A stretch of DNA of 64,000 bases from Sycobia sp. Sy_11 (GCA_018907035.1 JACCIC010000285.1:372001-436000), one strand, 5' to 3'. Numbered from the stretch's first letter, positions 47,261 to 59,734 are shown. Numbers and translations: made by a program. The notes: generated by a model not told the origin, from the sequence alone.

Positions 47261-49850
47261 CGACATAAGTACAATTTTTAATTCTAAGTTATTAATCGTT
47301 AAAGTTAAAAAAATACAAATCATTCGTCATTGGGCAAGATTGTGTAAGGAAGGTATATCACATAAAGGTGAACGAAGTATAGATTACAATATTCATAAGT
47401 TTTCCATCTTATTTCTGGTAGAAATTTCAATAGATATGTAAATGTAAATTTAAAGTTATTAACCAACAGTTATTAACCAATAATAAGCCAATTTGAACAT
47501 TAATATACTTTCTAAGATGCAAAAGCTTAGGTACGATTCAAAGAATATTATTTATATTATAAAAAAGAAATTATTTCTCTCATTCGATTTTATTACAATA
47601 TTTTAATAAAATACAATTTTTAATATTAAATTGTAAAGCTCATAAAATCTAGAAGACTTCAGCTGAAGCTGACATTTTTCATCAAATTCTGTAATTCGTT
47701 TATATAGAAAATACACTTTATTATTATTTGGATTCATAACCGCAAAAAGGCCTCTTATTCTTGACCTTTTCAGAATAATAATATTAATAATCTATATACA
47801 ATTCTGGAATAGCTGCTTAATAGATACAGATTAAGTAATTCGTTTAATGAATTTGGTGATATTTCTTATCGTATTTCCGTTCCTGTGTAAAATATTCGGT
47901 TCCGCACTAACTTTTGCAGAGCCCCACCTAAAGAAGTGTGCAATATATTGATTTTATTCAATAAAAATTTTAAATTAAAATTTGTCAATAAAATACGAAT
48001 ACATATCTTCTTTCAGGCGATCAGTTCAAATAAACCATCGGTTCATAAAATTACACTGATCAAAAACATTAAGCATCGGCTACGTTCTTTGAACCACCAA
48101 TAACAATATACTTTATATTCTCGGATTTCGAAGTAAAATTGTAAAAACCGTTTATTTACCATTCTATTATTTTGCCATAATATAATAAATTCAGAATATC
48201 ATTGTGGCTTCTAGTATATATCCTTGATTGCCAAATAAGTTTTTTTTATTAAACCAATTATATCAAAGCATGGATGATTTTACGACTCGGTCTTCTTCCT
48301 CTGAAATAATGTTCTTTTGCATGTACAAATCAGTAGCATCAGGATTGGGTTTTAACAATTCACGACTGGATTATTATTATTATTATATGAGTAAGAGGAA
48401 GGTTTATAATGTGTAGATGGGGACCCATTATATTTTCATTATACTCTCTTCGTATAATAATCCAGCAATTTGCATGAAGCAATCTTCCAGGTGCACAGCA
48501 ACTCAAACATACACGTATACACTACTTTCAGTTCTTTTAGAGCCGTTAAATACGTATATATACACCGACAAATATTACGATCATATGCGTATAGCTACGC
48601 GTATGCCTTTATTATTTTACATTATTCGACGATTTTAAATGGAGAGAATCGGCTTGCTTAAGCGAACGTGGGAATGGCGAAAGAAATCGACGTTTATCAG
48701 ACATTTCTTTTATTCTTTTTGTTTCGCACGAGAAGGCCTGATCCATATGTAACATTGTAACTTATTGGTATTCCTTACGTGTTTGCTTCTAACAACTTTT
48801 AGGGAGATGAATTGGATGGAACATCGTAATAGCGAATTGTATTGTATGTTTTCTTTGTCCACTTGTTTGTTAGTGAAATTGGCCATGTTTACTCACTTCT
48901 TTATTATTTTTGAAGGAAGCTAATTGATAAAAAGTGAAGCAAAAAAGTTTTGTTGAGACGGTAGATTCTGATTACTTATCGTTTACCTTATTTTTGACGT
49001 ATTTTTTCCTTTATGTTCTGTTATTATACTAATAAAGTAGAAAAATATGAATACTCAAAAGGCTTTTTAAAAATTTCTTCATTTCATATTTTTTATTTTT
49101 ATTTATTTTGTGTTTTTTACTATCTTCACTTTGATTGCTGCATTTTTATACATCTAATATACTTGTGGCATTCAGAAGATTTATCTGTTCTAAAAACATG
49201 GTATATGCCTTCATTTAGATGCAATTAATTTATTGTATAGAAAAAAGTTTCTATTCAAATGTTCTCATAATATGTACAGTAAGACTTCTCTGCAATGGTC
49301 ATTACAATCTTTCTGCACTGTTCAGCTGAAGCCTTGTGTTTACAGCAAGTCTATAAATATCCTTCACCCTCGTCCTCACCAGCGTGTGCAGAAATAATTT
49401 CTGCTCTCCAAAAACAAGTCTCGCCCTCCTCCTTCCGACGAGCAGAAAGCAGAATTCCGTACATTGAACTCAATTCGATAAATTTGAGTTTTCACCATAT
49501 TGAAATATAATATGTATAATACTTTATGCTTGACGTAAGTGCTTCACCCATGCTCCACTGCGAGAAGCTACAGACCATATAACTATCCTCTCTACTTCGA
49601 ACAAACATGAGTCATCTTGCAGGAAAAAGTTGAATTTTTGATTTTACGGTAGCGCTCAATTACTGTAATTGCGAGCGAGATGGCTTCATCTTGACGTTTG
49701 AATCACGAAAACAAAAAGAAATATGCAATGTATACAACTTTATTAAACAACAGGAGTAAAAATAATACGGTTACAATACGTAGGTTAGCTCTCAACTGAG
49801 CCCACTCACATAGTAGCAATGCTTAAATATTTTTCAGGAAGAGCGTTTTC
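47261..49850. other. AT-rich stretch, no gene seen
   Basis: 47261-47290 continues the Penelope-like tail. Further on I see no transposon or host similarity. Short ORFs (48228-48416, 48417-48638, 49013-49228, 49295-49510) have no recognisable motif. A small palindrome CAGAAATAATTTCTG lies near 49388. Confidence 0.45.
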
Positions 49851-49855
49851 TATTA

Positions 49856-50650
49856 GGAGGCGAACTTAGTTTCCGACCTTTTTTAACGGAAAAAGAAAAT
49901 TTATGTTAAAAAATGGATACACGTTAGCTTAGTCAAAATATTTTCCGTCATTTTCTACTACTTTTCCAATCTTTCTGGCAATATGGCGATACTGTGGCGA
50001 AAGAACGATGGCGGTTTCGAGGCGATCCAATCATCCACGAATTCTCGCATTTCTTGAACATGTCGGAAGTACACATCGAGGAGGTTGTGCTGCATCGATC
50101 TGAATAGATGGTAATCAGAAGGCGCTATGTCTAGTCAGTACGCTTGGTACGGCAACAATTTCCATTCAAGCTCCAACAGGGTGTATTTGACGACTTTCGC
50201 AACATGTGACCAAACGTTGTCATGCAAGAGAATGACTTTGAGCCTATTGCTCGCAATTACTGATCTATGTTCGATCAATTTCTGTTTCAAATCAGTCAGT
50301 TGGCATTTGTATACCTCGGCAGTGACGGTTGAATTCGGTTTTAGCACCTCGTAGTAGAGCACATCCTGTTGGTCCCACCAATCCACAGCAATACCTTTTG
50401 GCTGTGGATGTTACGTTTTGGTGTCGATGTGGACGGTTGGCCTGGCTCCACCCATGACTTTGTACGTTTAGGATTGTCATAGTAGATCCACTTTTCATCG
50501 CCAGTCATAATACACCACAGAAAATTCATCTTTTTTGCCTGGCAAGCAAACACAGTGCGATATTGTATCGATTCATAACGGCACTTTCAGTCAAATCGTG
50601 TGGCATCCATTTTCCTTCTTTATTTTCACTAATGTGCACCTTCTCAAAAA
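49856..50650 (-). mobile_element. mariner element, 5' half missing
   Basis: The left terminus at 49856 (GGAGGCGAACTTAGTTTCCG, preceded by TA at 49854-49855) is the 3' end of a minus-strand mariner. The transposase N-terminal half and the other terminus are absent; the right boundary, about 50650, lies near repeat X copy 5. Confidence 0.75.
49900..50640 (-). pseudogene. mariner transposase pseudogene, C-terminal two thirds
   Basis: Readable from the linker KEGKWMPHDL (about 50630) through the first catalytic motif MTGDEKWIYYDNPKRTKSW (about 50510-50450), a frame change, WWDQQDVLYYEVLKPN (about 50380), the second catalytic Asp in VILLHDNVWSH (about 50230), a stop in the YSPDIAPSD region and a C-terminal piece with LPERLEK. 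Overall closest to mauritiana/cecropia-type proteins. Both DNA-binding domains are missing. Inactive. Confidence 0.75.
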
Positions 50651-50749
50651 CGAAATTAATTGAAGACGTTCGTTGACTGAAGTTCATAATTAGATAACTT
50701 CTATTTTTCAAACATTTAGAGCTAAAAAATATATATATTTGATAGTTTA

Positions 50750-51060
50750 TTGCAAGAACTATATAAGAACTATAGGTATTAAAAATAGAATCAACTATCA
50801 TGGCATAAAACTAGGCAAACCTTAGAATGCAAAATGTGAACATTGTCTATAAAATTAAAAAATAGGTAGAAACTAGGCTTTAAGCTGGAACCTTATTTCT
50901 GGCAAGTGAATGAACATTTTGATTCGGATGTAAGTTTCAATTACTACAATCGAAAAAATTAATATGTATACAATATTATAATATTATGTTCTTTATATAA
51001 TAAAAGGAACATCATGCGATACGTAAATAGATTTCAAGAATTATAAAAGAATAATAAAGT
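50750..51060. repeat. Repeat X, copy 5
   Basis: Aligns with 33010-33300 (shared GCAAAATGTGAAC, TAGAAACTAGG and TTTCTGGC). It precedes copy 3 (from 51500), which matches the beginning of copy 2, so tail and head of the repeat lie in tandem-like order here. Confidence 0.65.
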
Positions 51061-51499
51061 CTGTTTTGAGAATGAGCCTTTTGAAAATCAGAAATTTAAC
51101 CTGGTTTCGCATTAACTCTTATAAAAGACCCGCCAGAAATGAGATTTATTTTATTAATAACTCTTTAAAAAAATAAAAGATCCTATTCATAAATGAGACA
51201 CTTATTGCTTATTTCCTAAAAATTTTAATATCTTGAAAGCTAAATGTCAATGCTAATTTTGAAGACATGTGTAAATAAAAAAGCGGTTTTATCGTGTGTT
51301 GCCGGAAGTACAATGTCTGCCGTACAGGCGAATTTACAGACGACGTTCGACAATGCGACACGTGCGTAATTCAAAATAGCAAAGTATTATAACAAAAATT
51401 ATTATTATAATAATTTCTTTTTATTATTATTATTATAATATCAGAGTTATTGTATATTATATTTTTATTTTTTATATGTATACTATATTAGATTTTTAT

Positions 51500-51930
51500 A
51501 AATCAACATGGCTTTGACTATTTTCTTATTCTAACTATGACAAACAATACATAAAAATACTTCCAACATTAAGAAAGGGAATTGAATTTCAAATAAATAA
51601 TCATCTTGATTCTAAATATTAATTAGAAAATTCAAATTGATATAATATAAAAGATTTTTATTATTCAGAAAGAAATTGTAAATATTATTCAATATACTTT
51701 TTTTGATCGTTATTCTTTTGATTTTCATCAACATTGTGATTTGGCATTTTTCAATATCAACGAAGTAGATTTATATACAATTTGATAAATAAATTAATTT
51801 TAGAAAATAAAGAGTTGCGACATTAGGCTACTGATCTCAATTTGCAGTTAACTTTGGCTGCTCAGAAAGCACACGCACGCATATTAGAACGTCTCAAGAA
51901 TTAATTAATATCAAGATCAGAAGTATACAT
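51500..51930. repeat. Repeat X, copy 3, left part
   Basis: Strong match to 31600-32000, including about 60 bp nearly identical around GAAAGGGAATTGAATTTCAA (51577-51596). Interrupted at 51931 by the I-type LINE and resumed at 55749. Confidence 0.75.
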
Positions 51931-52119
51931 TTTGTCTGGCCTAGCAACCAGTGCGAGCAGACGTGTTTCGAAGTTACTGTAAACACTGGATTCGCGAGTG
52001 ATTTTATTATAATTAGTGTTAATATATATATACAATATACATACGATATACATACGATAAAATATATATACGATATACAATATATACATTGAAATCGAGT
52101 AAATTGTTACGTGTTTAGA

Positions 52120-52149
52120 GCTTACAGACTGTCTATACAGTCTGTAAGC
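52120..52149 (+). other. 13-bp hairpin immediately before the LINE start codon
   Basis: GCTTACAGACTGT (52120-52132) and ACAGTCTGTAAGC (52137-52149) pair perfectly around the tetraloop CTAT. The ATG of ORF1 is at 52151. In RNA it would be a very stable structure at the start codon. Confidence 0.75.
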
Positions 52150-52150
52150 A

Positions 52151-52640
52151 ATGGCTTCAAGCCATGAAAATCAAGAATTGCAATCAATTCAAAGTATCCA
52201 TAAATCCACCATAAATAAAACTTATGCCAATTCTATGTCACCGAGAAAAGATCAAACCATAGTTATGGAATAAATAGAAGGTTTAACGAACGATGACTAT
52301 GTGGACGGATTAGAGAAATTAATCGACATCAATGATTTAAAGTTTCTATCGAAATTATCAGGAAAACGTGTACGTGTATTTCTCTCAAGTAAAAAACTGG
52401 TAGAAAAATTAGAAAATAAAACAGTGCAAGTGAAAGATCGTTTATTAAAAATAAGCCGCCTTATCGGTAGAAACAAGAGAGTCGTCATTTCTAACGTATA
52501 CCCCATGATCCCCATGAAATACTGATCGATGCCTTAAAATGTAAAGGCATTATGATTGTTTCTCAAATGAACCATATTCAAGCTGGTCTTAATAAACTAG
52601 GTGGACTCGTGTTATCTTTTTTCGATGCCAAGTATATATT
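52151..52640 (+). pseudogene. I-type LINE ORF1 pseudogene
   Basis: ATG 52151 opens MASSHENQELQSIQS. A stop occurs at about 52271, after which the same protein continues: EGLTNDDYVDGLEKLIDIND, VRVFLSSKKLVEKLENK and VVISNVYPMIP, the conserved ORF1 core of I-like elements, then a frame change at about 52515. Near 52640 the sequence jumps to endonuclease, so the zinc-knuckle part is deleted. Normally a nucleic-acid-binding protein of the LINE ribonucleoprotein. Inactive. Confidence 0.65.
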
Positions 52641-55640
52641 TTAATGGGTCTTTAACGCACATCACAGAAATTGGAATTGCGAAAAAAGTGATATAAATGG
52701 AGAAAGACTTTTATATAATATTAAAACTACAACTTATACTCAGTTTCAAAATAAGTCAAAATCAAATATTGATTTAATTTTCTCATCTACAAAAATCGCG
52801 GAAAAATAAATGTTAAAGTCGAAAACGAAACATGGGGCTCTAATCACTTTACAATATCTATAGAGGTCGATATCAAAAGAAATATTTATCACAAAAAATC
52901 TTTTAACTTAAGCTAGGTAAGAACTAAATGGGAATAAGTAAATAAAACCCTGGAAGAAAATTATGATCAATTCTTAAATAGTAAATATGATTCATTATGC
53001 GCGTGTGATAAATATTCCTTTTTTGTTAAAATACTATCAAAATCTATCTTGTTCAATACACTGAAAAAACGAATTATTAAAAACCAAAATCATAGAAATC
53101 CGGTTCCATGGTGGGATTCAGATTGTGATAAGGTGAAAAGATTAAGAAGAGCAGCTTTCAAAAAATATCAATTCACAAAAATACAACACACAATTATATG
53201 GAATATAAAAAAGCTGTAGCCGTAGCAATACAAACCTTTAAATTAAAAAAACAAACCTTTTTCCGAAAATTCACTGAATCTATTAATTCTAAAACTAGCA
53301 AGGATTACATCTGAAATATTAGCAAAATACTTGAAAATAAATGGACTAAAATCATTCCTAATCACACGTCTGAAAACCATCAAACAGAACATAAAACAAA
53401 ATAAGCTTTAGACAAAATTAGTCCTTCGTGGGTACCTACTAATCCGAATCGGTTCCCCGCGTGCAAAGAAAATGAGTTTCTCAATACGGCCTTCAACTTT
53501 ATAGAATTGAATTTAGCTCTGGAAAGTAAAAATCTTCGCTCATCGCCCGGTATGGATGCAATGGAAAGCAACATACATACATTTTATTAAAAAGATCGAT
53601 GGCAAAAATATGTGGCCTATTTCATTATCATCTTGCATGTGTAAATGATCGAAATCTCGAAACAATGATCAAAGTTCAGTGGTGGGTTGAACGAAATAAC
53701 TTACTACCAAAAAGTCAATCAGGTTTTCGAAAAGGGCAAAGCACAATAGATAACCTTACTAATCTTACACTGAAGATAGAAGAATCCTTTACTTCAAATA
53801 AAGGCCGTTTGCAGCATTTTTAGACCGAAGTAGCGCATTTGTCAAAGTCATCATACCTATATTACGAAAAAAATTATCCACCATAGGGTATCCGAGCAAC
53901 TTAGTTACATTTGTCCAATTTATTACTTTTTCAAGAACAATATATACAGACTCAATAGACAAATCGCCTCGGCTAGTATTTAAAGGAGATCCACAAGGCG
54001 GAGTATTAAGCCTTCTTCTTTATAATTTATATATCAATCAAATAACAGAAAGCCTCTCAAAAACTCATTGTCTCAGTTTGCAGATGAAATAGCTATTTTA
54101 CTGTAATAGAAATCCAATTCTCACATGTAAAAGATTAATGGAAAAATCTAATCGATAATATGTCAAAATTTAAACAAATTATGATTAGAAATATCTGCTA
54201 AAAAACAGTATTCATACAATTCAACAATAAAAACATTCGTCCCGGGGTTTCCGAATTAATAGTAAAAGATACTGTAATTAAATTAAAAGAGTTCGTGTGC
54301 TTTCTTGGTATAAACTTCGATTATAAACTTACATTTAAGTATCAAATCGAACAAACGCAAAAAAATCTTTTAAAGCGATGAATATAATTAATCTTAGACG
54401 CACGTGGTGGGGATCAAACCCAGAAACCTTGCTTATATTATATAAAAATCTTATATAAAGTTTATTTATTTTCTATATCAATCAGCTCAAATAGAAAAAT
54501 TAGAATGGATCCAATATGCGGCAATAAGACTAGCTTTAGGATATAGAATTAGCACACCAAATTATATTCTGAGGCCTACGATGGCTCGATCGCTAGAGCG
54601 AAGGACTAGTAACTTGGTCATCTGAGTTCAAATCCCGGTCTCGGATAATTGACACAAGCACCGCTGTAATAATTTACATGTGCTTTGTTTACAAACACAT
54701 AGTAGACCTACGTTGCTGATTAGCACTGGTATTTGGAAGCATAAATAGAGCGACGTTAAATAACATAAAAAAAACTAATATTCTCTTAGGCGAATCCAAA
54801 TTGTAATCAATTCAAGAACGCACAAAATTTCTATGCAATAGTTACCTTTTAAAAATTTATTCCAATAAACAACTAATGATTAATGAAAATTGTAATTCGT
54901 TTTAAAAAGAGCCTAGAGAAAAACAAGCATAAACGAAGATATAGAAACCGGCTTTTATTTCAATGTATAGGTTGCATGGGAGATATTTGTATGGAAATTA
55001 TCTCTAGAGACTATTATAATAACTATTTCTATAATTATACAATACCTTTACATAATATCCATGTAAATTTTGAGTTCGGGCAAGGTTTAAAAAACAATAG
55101 TAATCCAAATGCAATTATACAACAGCTGACTCTAAATGACTCCTATGCTATTTATACAAACGGTAGCAAATCTAATAACTTCCTTTCAGTAGGTAGTGCA
55201 TGTGTAATAGAAAATAAAATTATAAACATTGTTAAGAGCCTGACTAAAAATGCGTCAATTTTCACAGCTAAATATATAGCTATAAACGATGCAGTAGATT
55301 TTGCGCTAAATTAACCTGAAAGCAGCGTTATTATTTTTTCTGATTCGTTTAGTGTTCTATCAAGCTTACAGAATTCTACTACTAGCATAAAAACAAATCC
55401 ATATGTACTCGAAGTAACAAAGATAATTCTGGAATTTTTTATAAAAACGTCGAACTATAGTTACATTAAATTCTTTTGGATTCCAGCTCACTCTGGTATA
55501 CGAGGTAATGAAAAAGCCGATAAAGCTGCAAAAATTGCCGAAAGCAAACCAAAAAGTAGTAGCTTACTAATTCCTTATACTGATTTTAAACAAATGCTAA
55601 ATGAAAATGCCAAAACAAACACAAAAAAGCGATACTAAAG
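52641..55640 (+). pseudogene. I-type LINE ORF2 pseudogene (endonuclease, RT, RNase H)
   Basis: Endonuclease remnant FNAHHRNWNCEKSDINGERLL near 52647-52710, then NPVPWWDSDCDKVKRLRR near 53100. Reverse transcriptase pieces: LLPKSQSGFRKGQSTIDNL (53702-53758), DPQGGVLSLLLYNLYI (about 53990-54040) and the catalytic box as FADE instead of FADD (about 54078). RNase H at 54883-55560 has Asn for the first catalytic Asp (YTNGSK) and Lys for the Glu (FTAKY), but keeps IFSDSF and WIPAHSGIRGNEKADKAAK. Many stops. SINE copy E splits the region between reverse transcriptase and RNase H. Confidence 0.75.
54571..54774 (+). mobile_element. tRNA-derived SINE, copy E (nested in the LINE)
   Basis: Full-length plus-strand copy from AGGCCTACGATGGCTCGATC (54572) to the A tail (54774). 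Flanks TTATATTCT and TAATATTCT suggest a decayed target duplication. Being inside a dead LINE, it is younger than that LINE's insertion. Confidence 0.88.
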
Positions 55641-55748
55641 GATGGGCTTTTTATATTTTATATTTTGTAAATATTTATATGTTGTACCAATATCCTTGTA
55701 GCAAAATAGCCTCGCACAGAGATTAAAATTGCTTTAATATATAAAAAA

Positions 55749-56060
55749 AAGTACACATATATTTAAAAATAATTTTTACTGCTTAAATTATAACAACATA
55801 ACTGATGAAAGACCTTCAAAAATGTTATATTTTAATTATTGGTAATTAATTAAAGATATTATTTTATTTATTTATAAAATAAATAATTTAATAAATAATA
55901 TCATTTTATTGTTATTTTCTTGAAATTGTTGGTAAAGTAAATATCTTATTGCCATCTTTTTTTTATTTTTCAAAAAAATAACCTAAGATTTAATTCTGAC
56001 CGTGTAGAATACTTGTTTAAAATTTGAAGGTGATCGATACAGTAGTTTCGGCACCTGTAA
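55749..56060. repeat. Repeat X, copy 3, right part
   Basis: Aligns with 32010-32145 and 32360-32470, that is, with copy 2 on both sides of SINE copy B (shared TATTGGTAATTAATTA and TTATTTATAAAATAAATAA). It shows the empty SINE target. 55960-56060 is unassigned. Confidence 0.75.
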
Positions 56061-56072
56061 AGGACATACATA

Positions 56073-57310
56073 CTATTGTGTACAAATATGAATAACATTT
56101 TTCAATTCAAACTTCCCGGGTTTATGGATTCGGACAAATGTTTTTATTTTTAAGTTGGTAGTAATGTCAGAGTTATCTGTGCAAAATTTCACGCAATTAT
56201 CTTCATTTGTCATATAGTTACGCTTGTGTTTTGTGAACAAAGAAAAGTTGTCTCTTCGGTTTTTATAATGTCTAAAATTATTCAACAAAGAAGTAGCAAT
56301 AAATTTCATGCGCAAAATATCGGCTGCCGAAAAATTCAGAATGTTGCAGAAAGCCTTTGGTGAATGTTAATAGCAAGTGTTTTTAATTGGCACAAATAAT
56401 TCCAAGAAGGTTGAGAACGCGTTGAAGACGAACGACAACAAAGACGACCAAGAACATCTACTGATGGGCTACACGTCGACAAAATCAAAGAATTAGTTCT
56501 GCAAAATCGTCGATGGACTACTAGAACGCTTGGCGATATTGTTGGAATTTCAAATGGGTCAGTCAACACCATTTGGAAAGATATTTTGTGCATAAAAAGA
56601 ATGAAATCTCGGTTGGTGCCAACACACTTCATTTTTTGGAAAAACAGTGTCGCATGGAGGTCTGTGAAACGATGCTTTCGGACTATCAGAACAAGATGGA
56701 ACGCATAATAACTGGAGATGAGACTTAGGTCTATGCTTACGATCCAGAAACAATCGATCAATCGAGCGAATATCGTGCCAAAGGAGAGCGGAGACCGAAA
56801 AACTCACGCCAAAGCCGATCAAAAATCATAGTTATTCTCACTGTTCTCTTCATTATCGTGGTGTGGTGCATTATGAATTCCTTCCAATCGGCCAAAAGGT
56901 TAGCAAAGAATATTATTTGAGTGTTAAACGTCGTTTGCGTGAAGCTATTTGTCTCAAAAGGCGATACTTATGGAAAGACAACTCTTGTTTTTTGCATCAC
57001 GATAATGCACCAGCTCACACTGCATTGATTTTACGTGAACATTTCTGGTTGCTCAGCAAAATCAAAAGACCACTTCGGGGACACGGTTTTGATTCAATTG
57101 AAGAAATAAAAGCCGAATCGAAGAAGGAACTGGTGGCCATTCCGTAATACGAGTATAAAAAATGTTTTGTAAATTGGAAAAAGCGTTGCAAGCATCGTTG
57201 CATTGCACCTGGGGAGGGGGTTATTTTGAGGGGGGTGAATTAGATTTAGAAGGATAAATAAAGATTTCCAAAGTTATAAATAAAGCCTTACTCATATTTG
57301 TACACAGTAG
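56073..57310 (+). mobile_element. mariner element, further lineage, inactive
   Basis: Termini CTATTGTGTACAAATATGAA (from 56073) and, as complement at the right end (to 57310), CTACTGTGTACAAATATGAG, flanked by TA at 56071-56072 and 57311-57312. Length 1238 bp with an internal coding deletion. The end fragment at 20715 belongs to the same family. Confidence 0.85.
56268..57240 (+). pseudogene. mariner transposase pseudogene (56-57 kb copy)
   Basis: From ATG 56268 (MSKIIQQRS) broken frames cover the DNA-binding domain (RRPRTSTDGLHVDKIKELVL; GDIVGISNGSVN), the first catalytic motif GDET followed by a stop in place of Trp (near 56726), and the second catalytic block HHDNAPAHTALILREHFW (about 56997-57050). 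A deletion then removes the third catalytic region, joining to RGHGFDSIEEIKAESKKEL and a C-terminal tail (KKRCKHRC). Several stops. Inactive. Confidence 0.8.
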
Positions 57311-57330
57311 TACATACAGACCTATATTCT

Positions 57331-57333
<3 letters not shown>

Positions 57334-57385
<52 letters not shown>
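57334..57385. repeat. (AT)n microsatellite
   Basis: About 25 AT units. Confidence 0.93.
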
Positions 57386-57389
<4 letters not shown>

Positions 57390-57489
57390 TATGTATGTAT
57401 ATAAATAAAATATTTCATCCTGTTCACATAAAATTCTTAACTTAATAATATTTATAGAAAATTTTTATTATTGCATATTATTTTTTAAT

Positions 57490-59290
57490 AAGTAATGTTG
57501 GAGATAAAAATACTTCTTTTGATTTAGAAGTATGTAAAATAATAAATTTGTTTTTAAATAAATGTGGATTATTTGAGGACCATAAAGATCAAATTGAAAT
57601 TTGGTTTAATGGATTCACATATATTCAAAAAGTTAAAGATAAATTGGAAATCGTCCATTGGATGTCTCAGCTTCTAGAACGTATATCTAGAGAAAAAAAG
57701 GTGTATATATATTCAATATATAAAGCTGAACAAACTACTGAGGAACAAATTATGAATTTAAACAAAGAAGATGTATTGAATGATATAAAATTTGTTTTTA
57801 CTTTATATAAAACAATTGATAAAAAGATGAAATATAAATATTTATATTTTAAGAGTTAAATGAAAGAAGTATGGAAGTTGTAAAATTGATTATCCTAATG
57901 TTACCAGCTACGTCAATATAATTACTTTTATATGCTGCAATTGAAGACTTAAAAAAGTGTTGTTTTTCTAATATATATAAAATCAAAGCATTCGCGCCTT
58001 TTTTATCAGTAATAACTATACATCTGAAAGTTCAGGAATATGAATTAAAAATTTAGAATTTATAGTGTAATTTTACAAATACAACCGACACATTAAATCA
58101 AATTTCTTATCCTCAAATTTCTGATCCTTAATTTTATTTACCAGTATTTTCTAATTTATTACAAGACAATAATCTTGCTGTATGTCATAAAATTATTCAA
58201 AGTGATGCATTAGCTTTATCGGTTGTTGTCTGTAGCAGAACTAAAAAGTGCGATCAGGAGACTTTACTGTTATTTGAAGATTTCATTATCATTTAGAAGC
58301 TACAAGATTGTTATTTTAGAACATATTAATCTAATATCGAAACTTTGATATTTATTTTCCATAAATCACTAATCATTTTAAAAATATTTAGTTCCAAGGA
58401 TAAACTATTCTTGATCAATTTTATTAATTCATTGCACAATGGTAGTATAAATACTGAATTATCTCTTAAAAATATAAAATTGTATGGCTTTCTTGCAATT
58501 TTTCTTGCTCGGACTTGCTTACTTGTGACGCAGCCATTAAATGATTTATATTCACTTCTTCAAACATTTCTCATGGCTAAACCAATTTTAGATCTTAATA
58601 ATAATATACCTGAAGTATTAGTGTAGTTATATTATAGTTCAGAAATTGAGTACAGAGATCACAGACATTGGATACGTGAAGTTATTTGTGATGGTTTGAA
58701 AACTGATAATAACATGAAAATTGCTTTAAAATGCATTTTATTTGAAATGTTGCTAGACTTTTATTTGACTGCATTATCAGATAAGGAATCAAAGGTAATT
58801 ATTTTTTAGAAATGTTAGTTTATAAATTAAGTTTACATAATTGATATTTATTTTATTTTTTAGAATATTATTTTAAAAATAATAGTCAACAACAAAGCTA
58901 TCAAAATTATGTATGATACTTATAAATAAACGGATATGAGTTATTACCATGGCTTTTCAATATTACTGAAATTCTATAAATGCACTACAGATTTCACTAA
59001 GTGTATAGTAAATATCATCAATAATATTGTAAACATTTTTACATCTTAAATCAAAATAAATGCATTACTTATTATTAATGAAAATAATTCTTCAAATAAG
59101 AACATATTTACAAATAACAGTAAAGTTTCTTGGAATTTATATTTCTGTTTTGAGCAAAGTGATTATAAATAATTATGTATGCATTGTACTTACAAGAGGT
59201 CATTTGAATAAAATTCTTCAAATATTTAAGCAATTATTATGTGATGTCAAAAATATGAAGCCATGGTGTATTTTAACTATAAATTTGTAA
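57490..59290 (+). pseudogene. Intron-retaining pseudogene of a host gene, possibly URB1/NPA1-like
   Basis: Non-transposon coding similarity persists across several frames: LFLNKCGLFEDHKDQIEIWF (about 57550-57610), EIVHWMSQLLERISREKKVY, then IKLYGFLAIFLARTCLLVTQ, DHRHWIREVICDGLKTDNN, FEMLLDFYLTALSDKESK and, beyond an intron-like segment, NIILKIIVNNKAIKIMYDTY. The pieces are collinear and helix-rich, with many stops. The pattern resembles the C-terminal region of the nucleolar ribosome-biogenesis protein URB1/NPA1; this identification is from memory of its style and is uncertain. Retained introns mean it arose by DNA duplication or by decay in place, not by retroposition. Confidence 0.5.
58795..58863 (+). 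other. Retained intron in the pseudogene
   Basis: 69 bp from GTAATT to TTTTTTAG, between codons ending ...ESK and beginning NIIL..., in phase 0, so removal keeps the frame. Size and AT content are typical for insect introns. Confidence 0.5.
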
Positions 59291-59734
59291 AATAGAGAAA
59301 TCTTAAATATGACTCTAGCTTATCACCTACAGAAAGCTTATATAAAACATAAATCAAAACACACGCATTACTTTTTAATGTTAATGAAAAGCAAAAAAAC
59401 AACTTTTAACAAAAGTAAAATAGTTAGACGAGTTCAATGTGTTCTTAGCATAGTAAGAATTTTAAATACATTTTCTTATGTATTTTATAAAAAAATTCTA
59501 TAAAATACTTTCTGACAGTTCCAAATATATTAACAAAAAAAATATTTTATAATTAAATTAAAAGTCAGTTCGCCGATATCAGATGTCAGATGTCAGATGT
59601 CCTACTGGTTGTAATAAAAGCCAGTAATTATATGGGAAACATAATTATATATGATCTTAGCATACTAAGAAAATTACAGTTTATAAATCTTATGTGTATT
59701 TTATAACAACTTTATATAAAATATGTTTCTATTC
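59291..59734. other. AT-rich spacer
   Basis: The ORF at 59309-59503 may be further pseudogene sequence, but I cannot support it. A short triplication of CAGATGT-type sequence lies at 59578-59600. Confidence 0.35.

Larger units (their letters stand above)
51931..55748 (+). mobile_element. I-clade-like LINE, decayed, with nested SINE
   Basis: Flanked by the near-identical 10-mers AAGTATACAT (51921-51930) and AAGTACACAT (55749-55758), a target duplication confirmed by the uninterrupted paralogue near 32000-32020. Contains a 5' UTR with a hairpin, ORF1 without its C-terminal part, endonuclease remnant, reverse transcriptase and RNase H, and ends in TATAAAAAAAA. An ORF1 of this type plus RNase H points to the I clade. 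SINE copy E is inserted at 54571. Confidence 0.78.
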
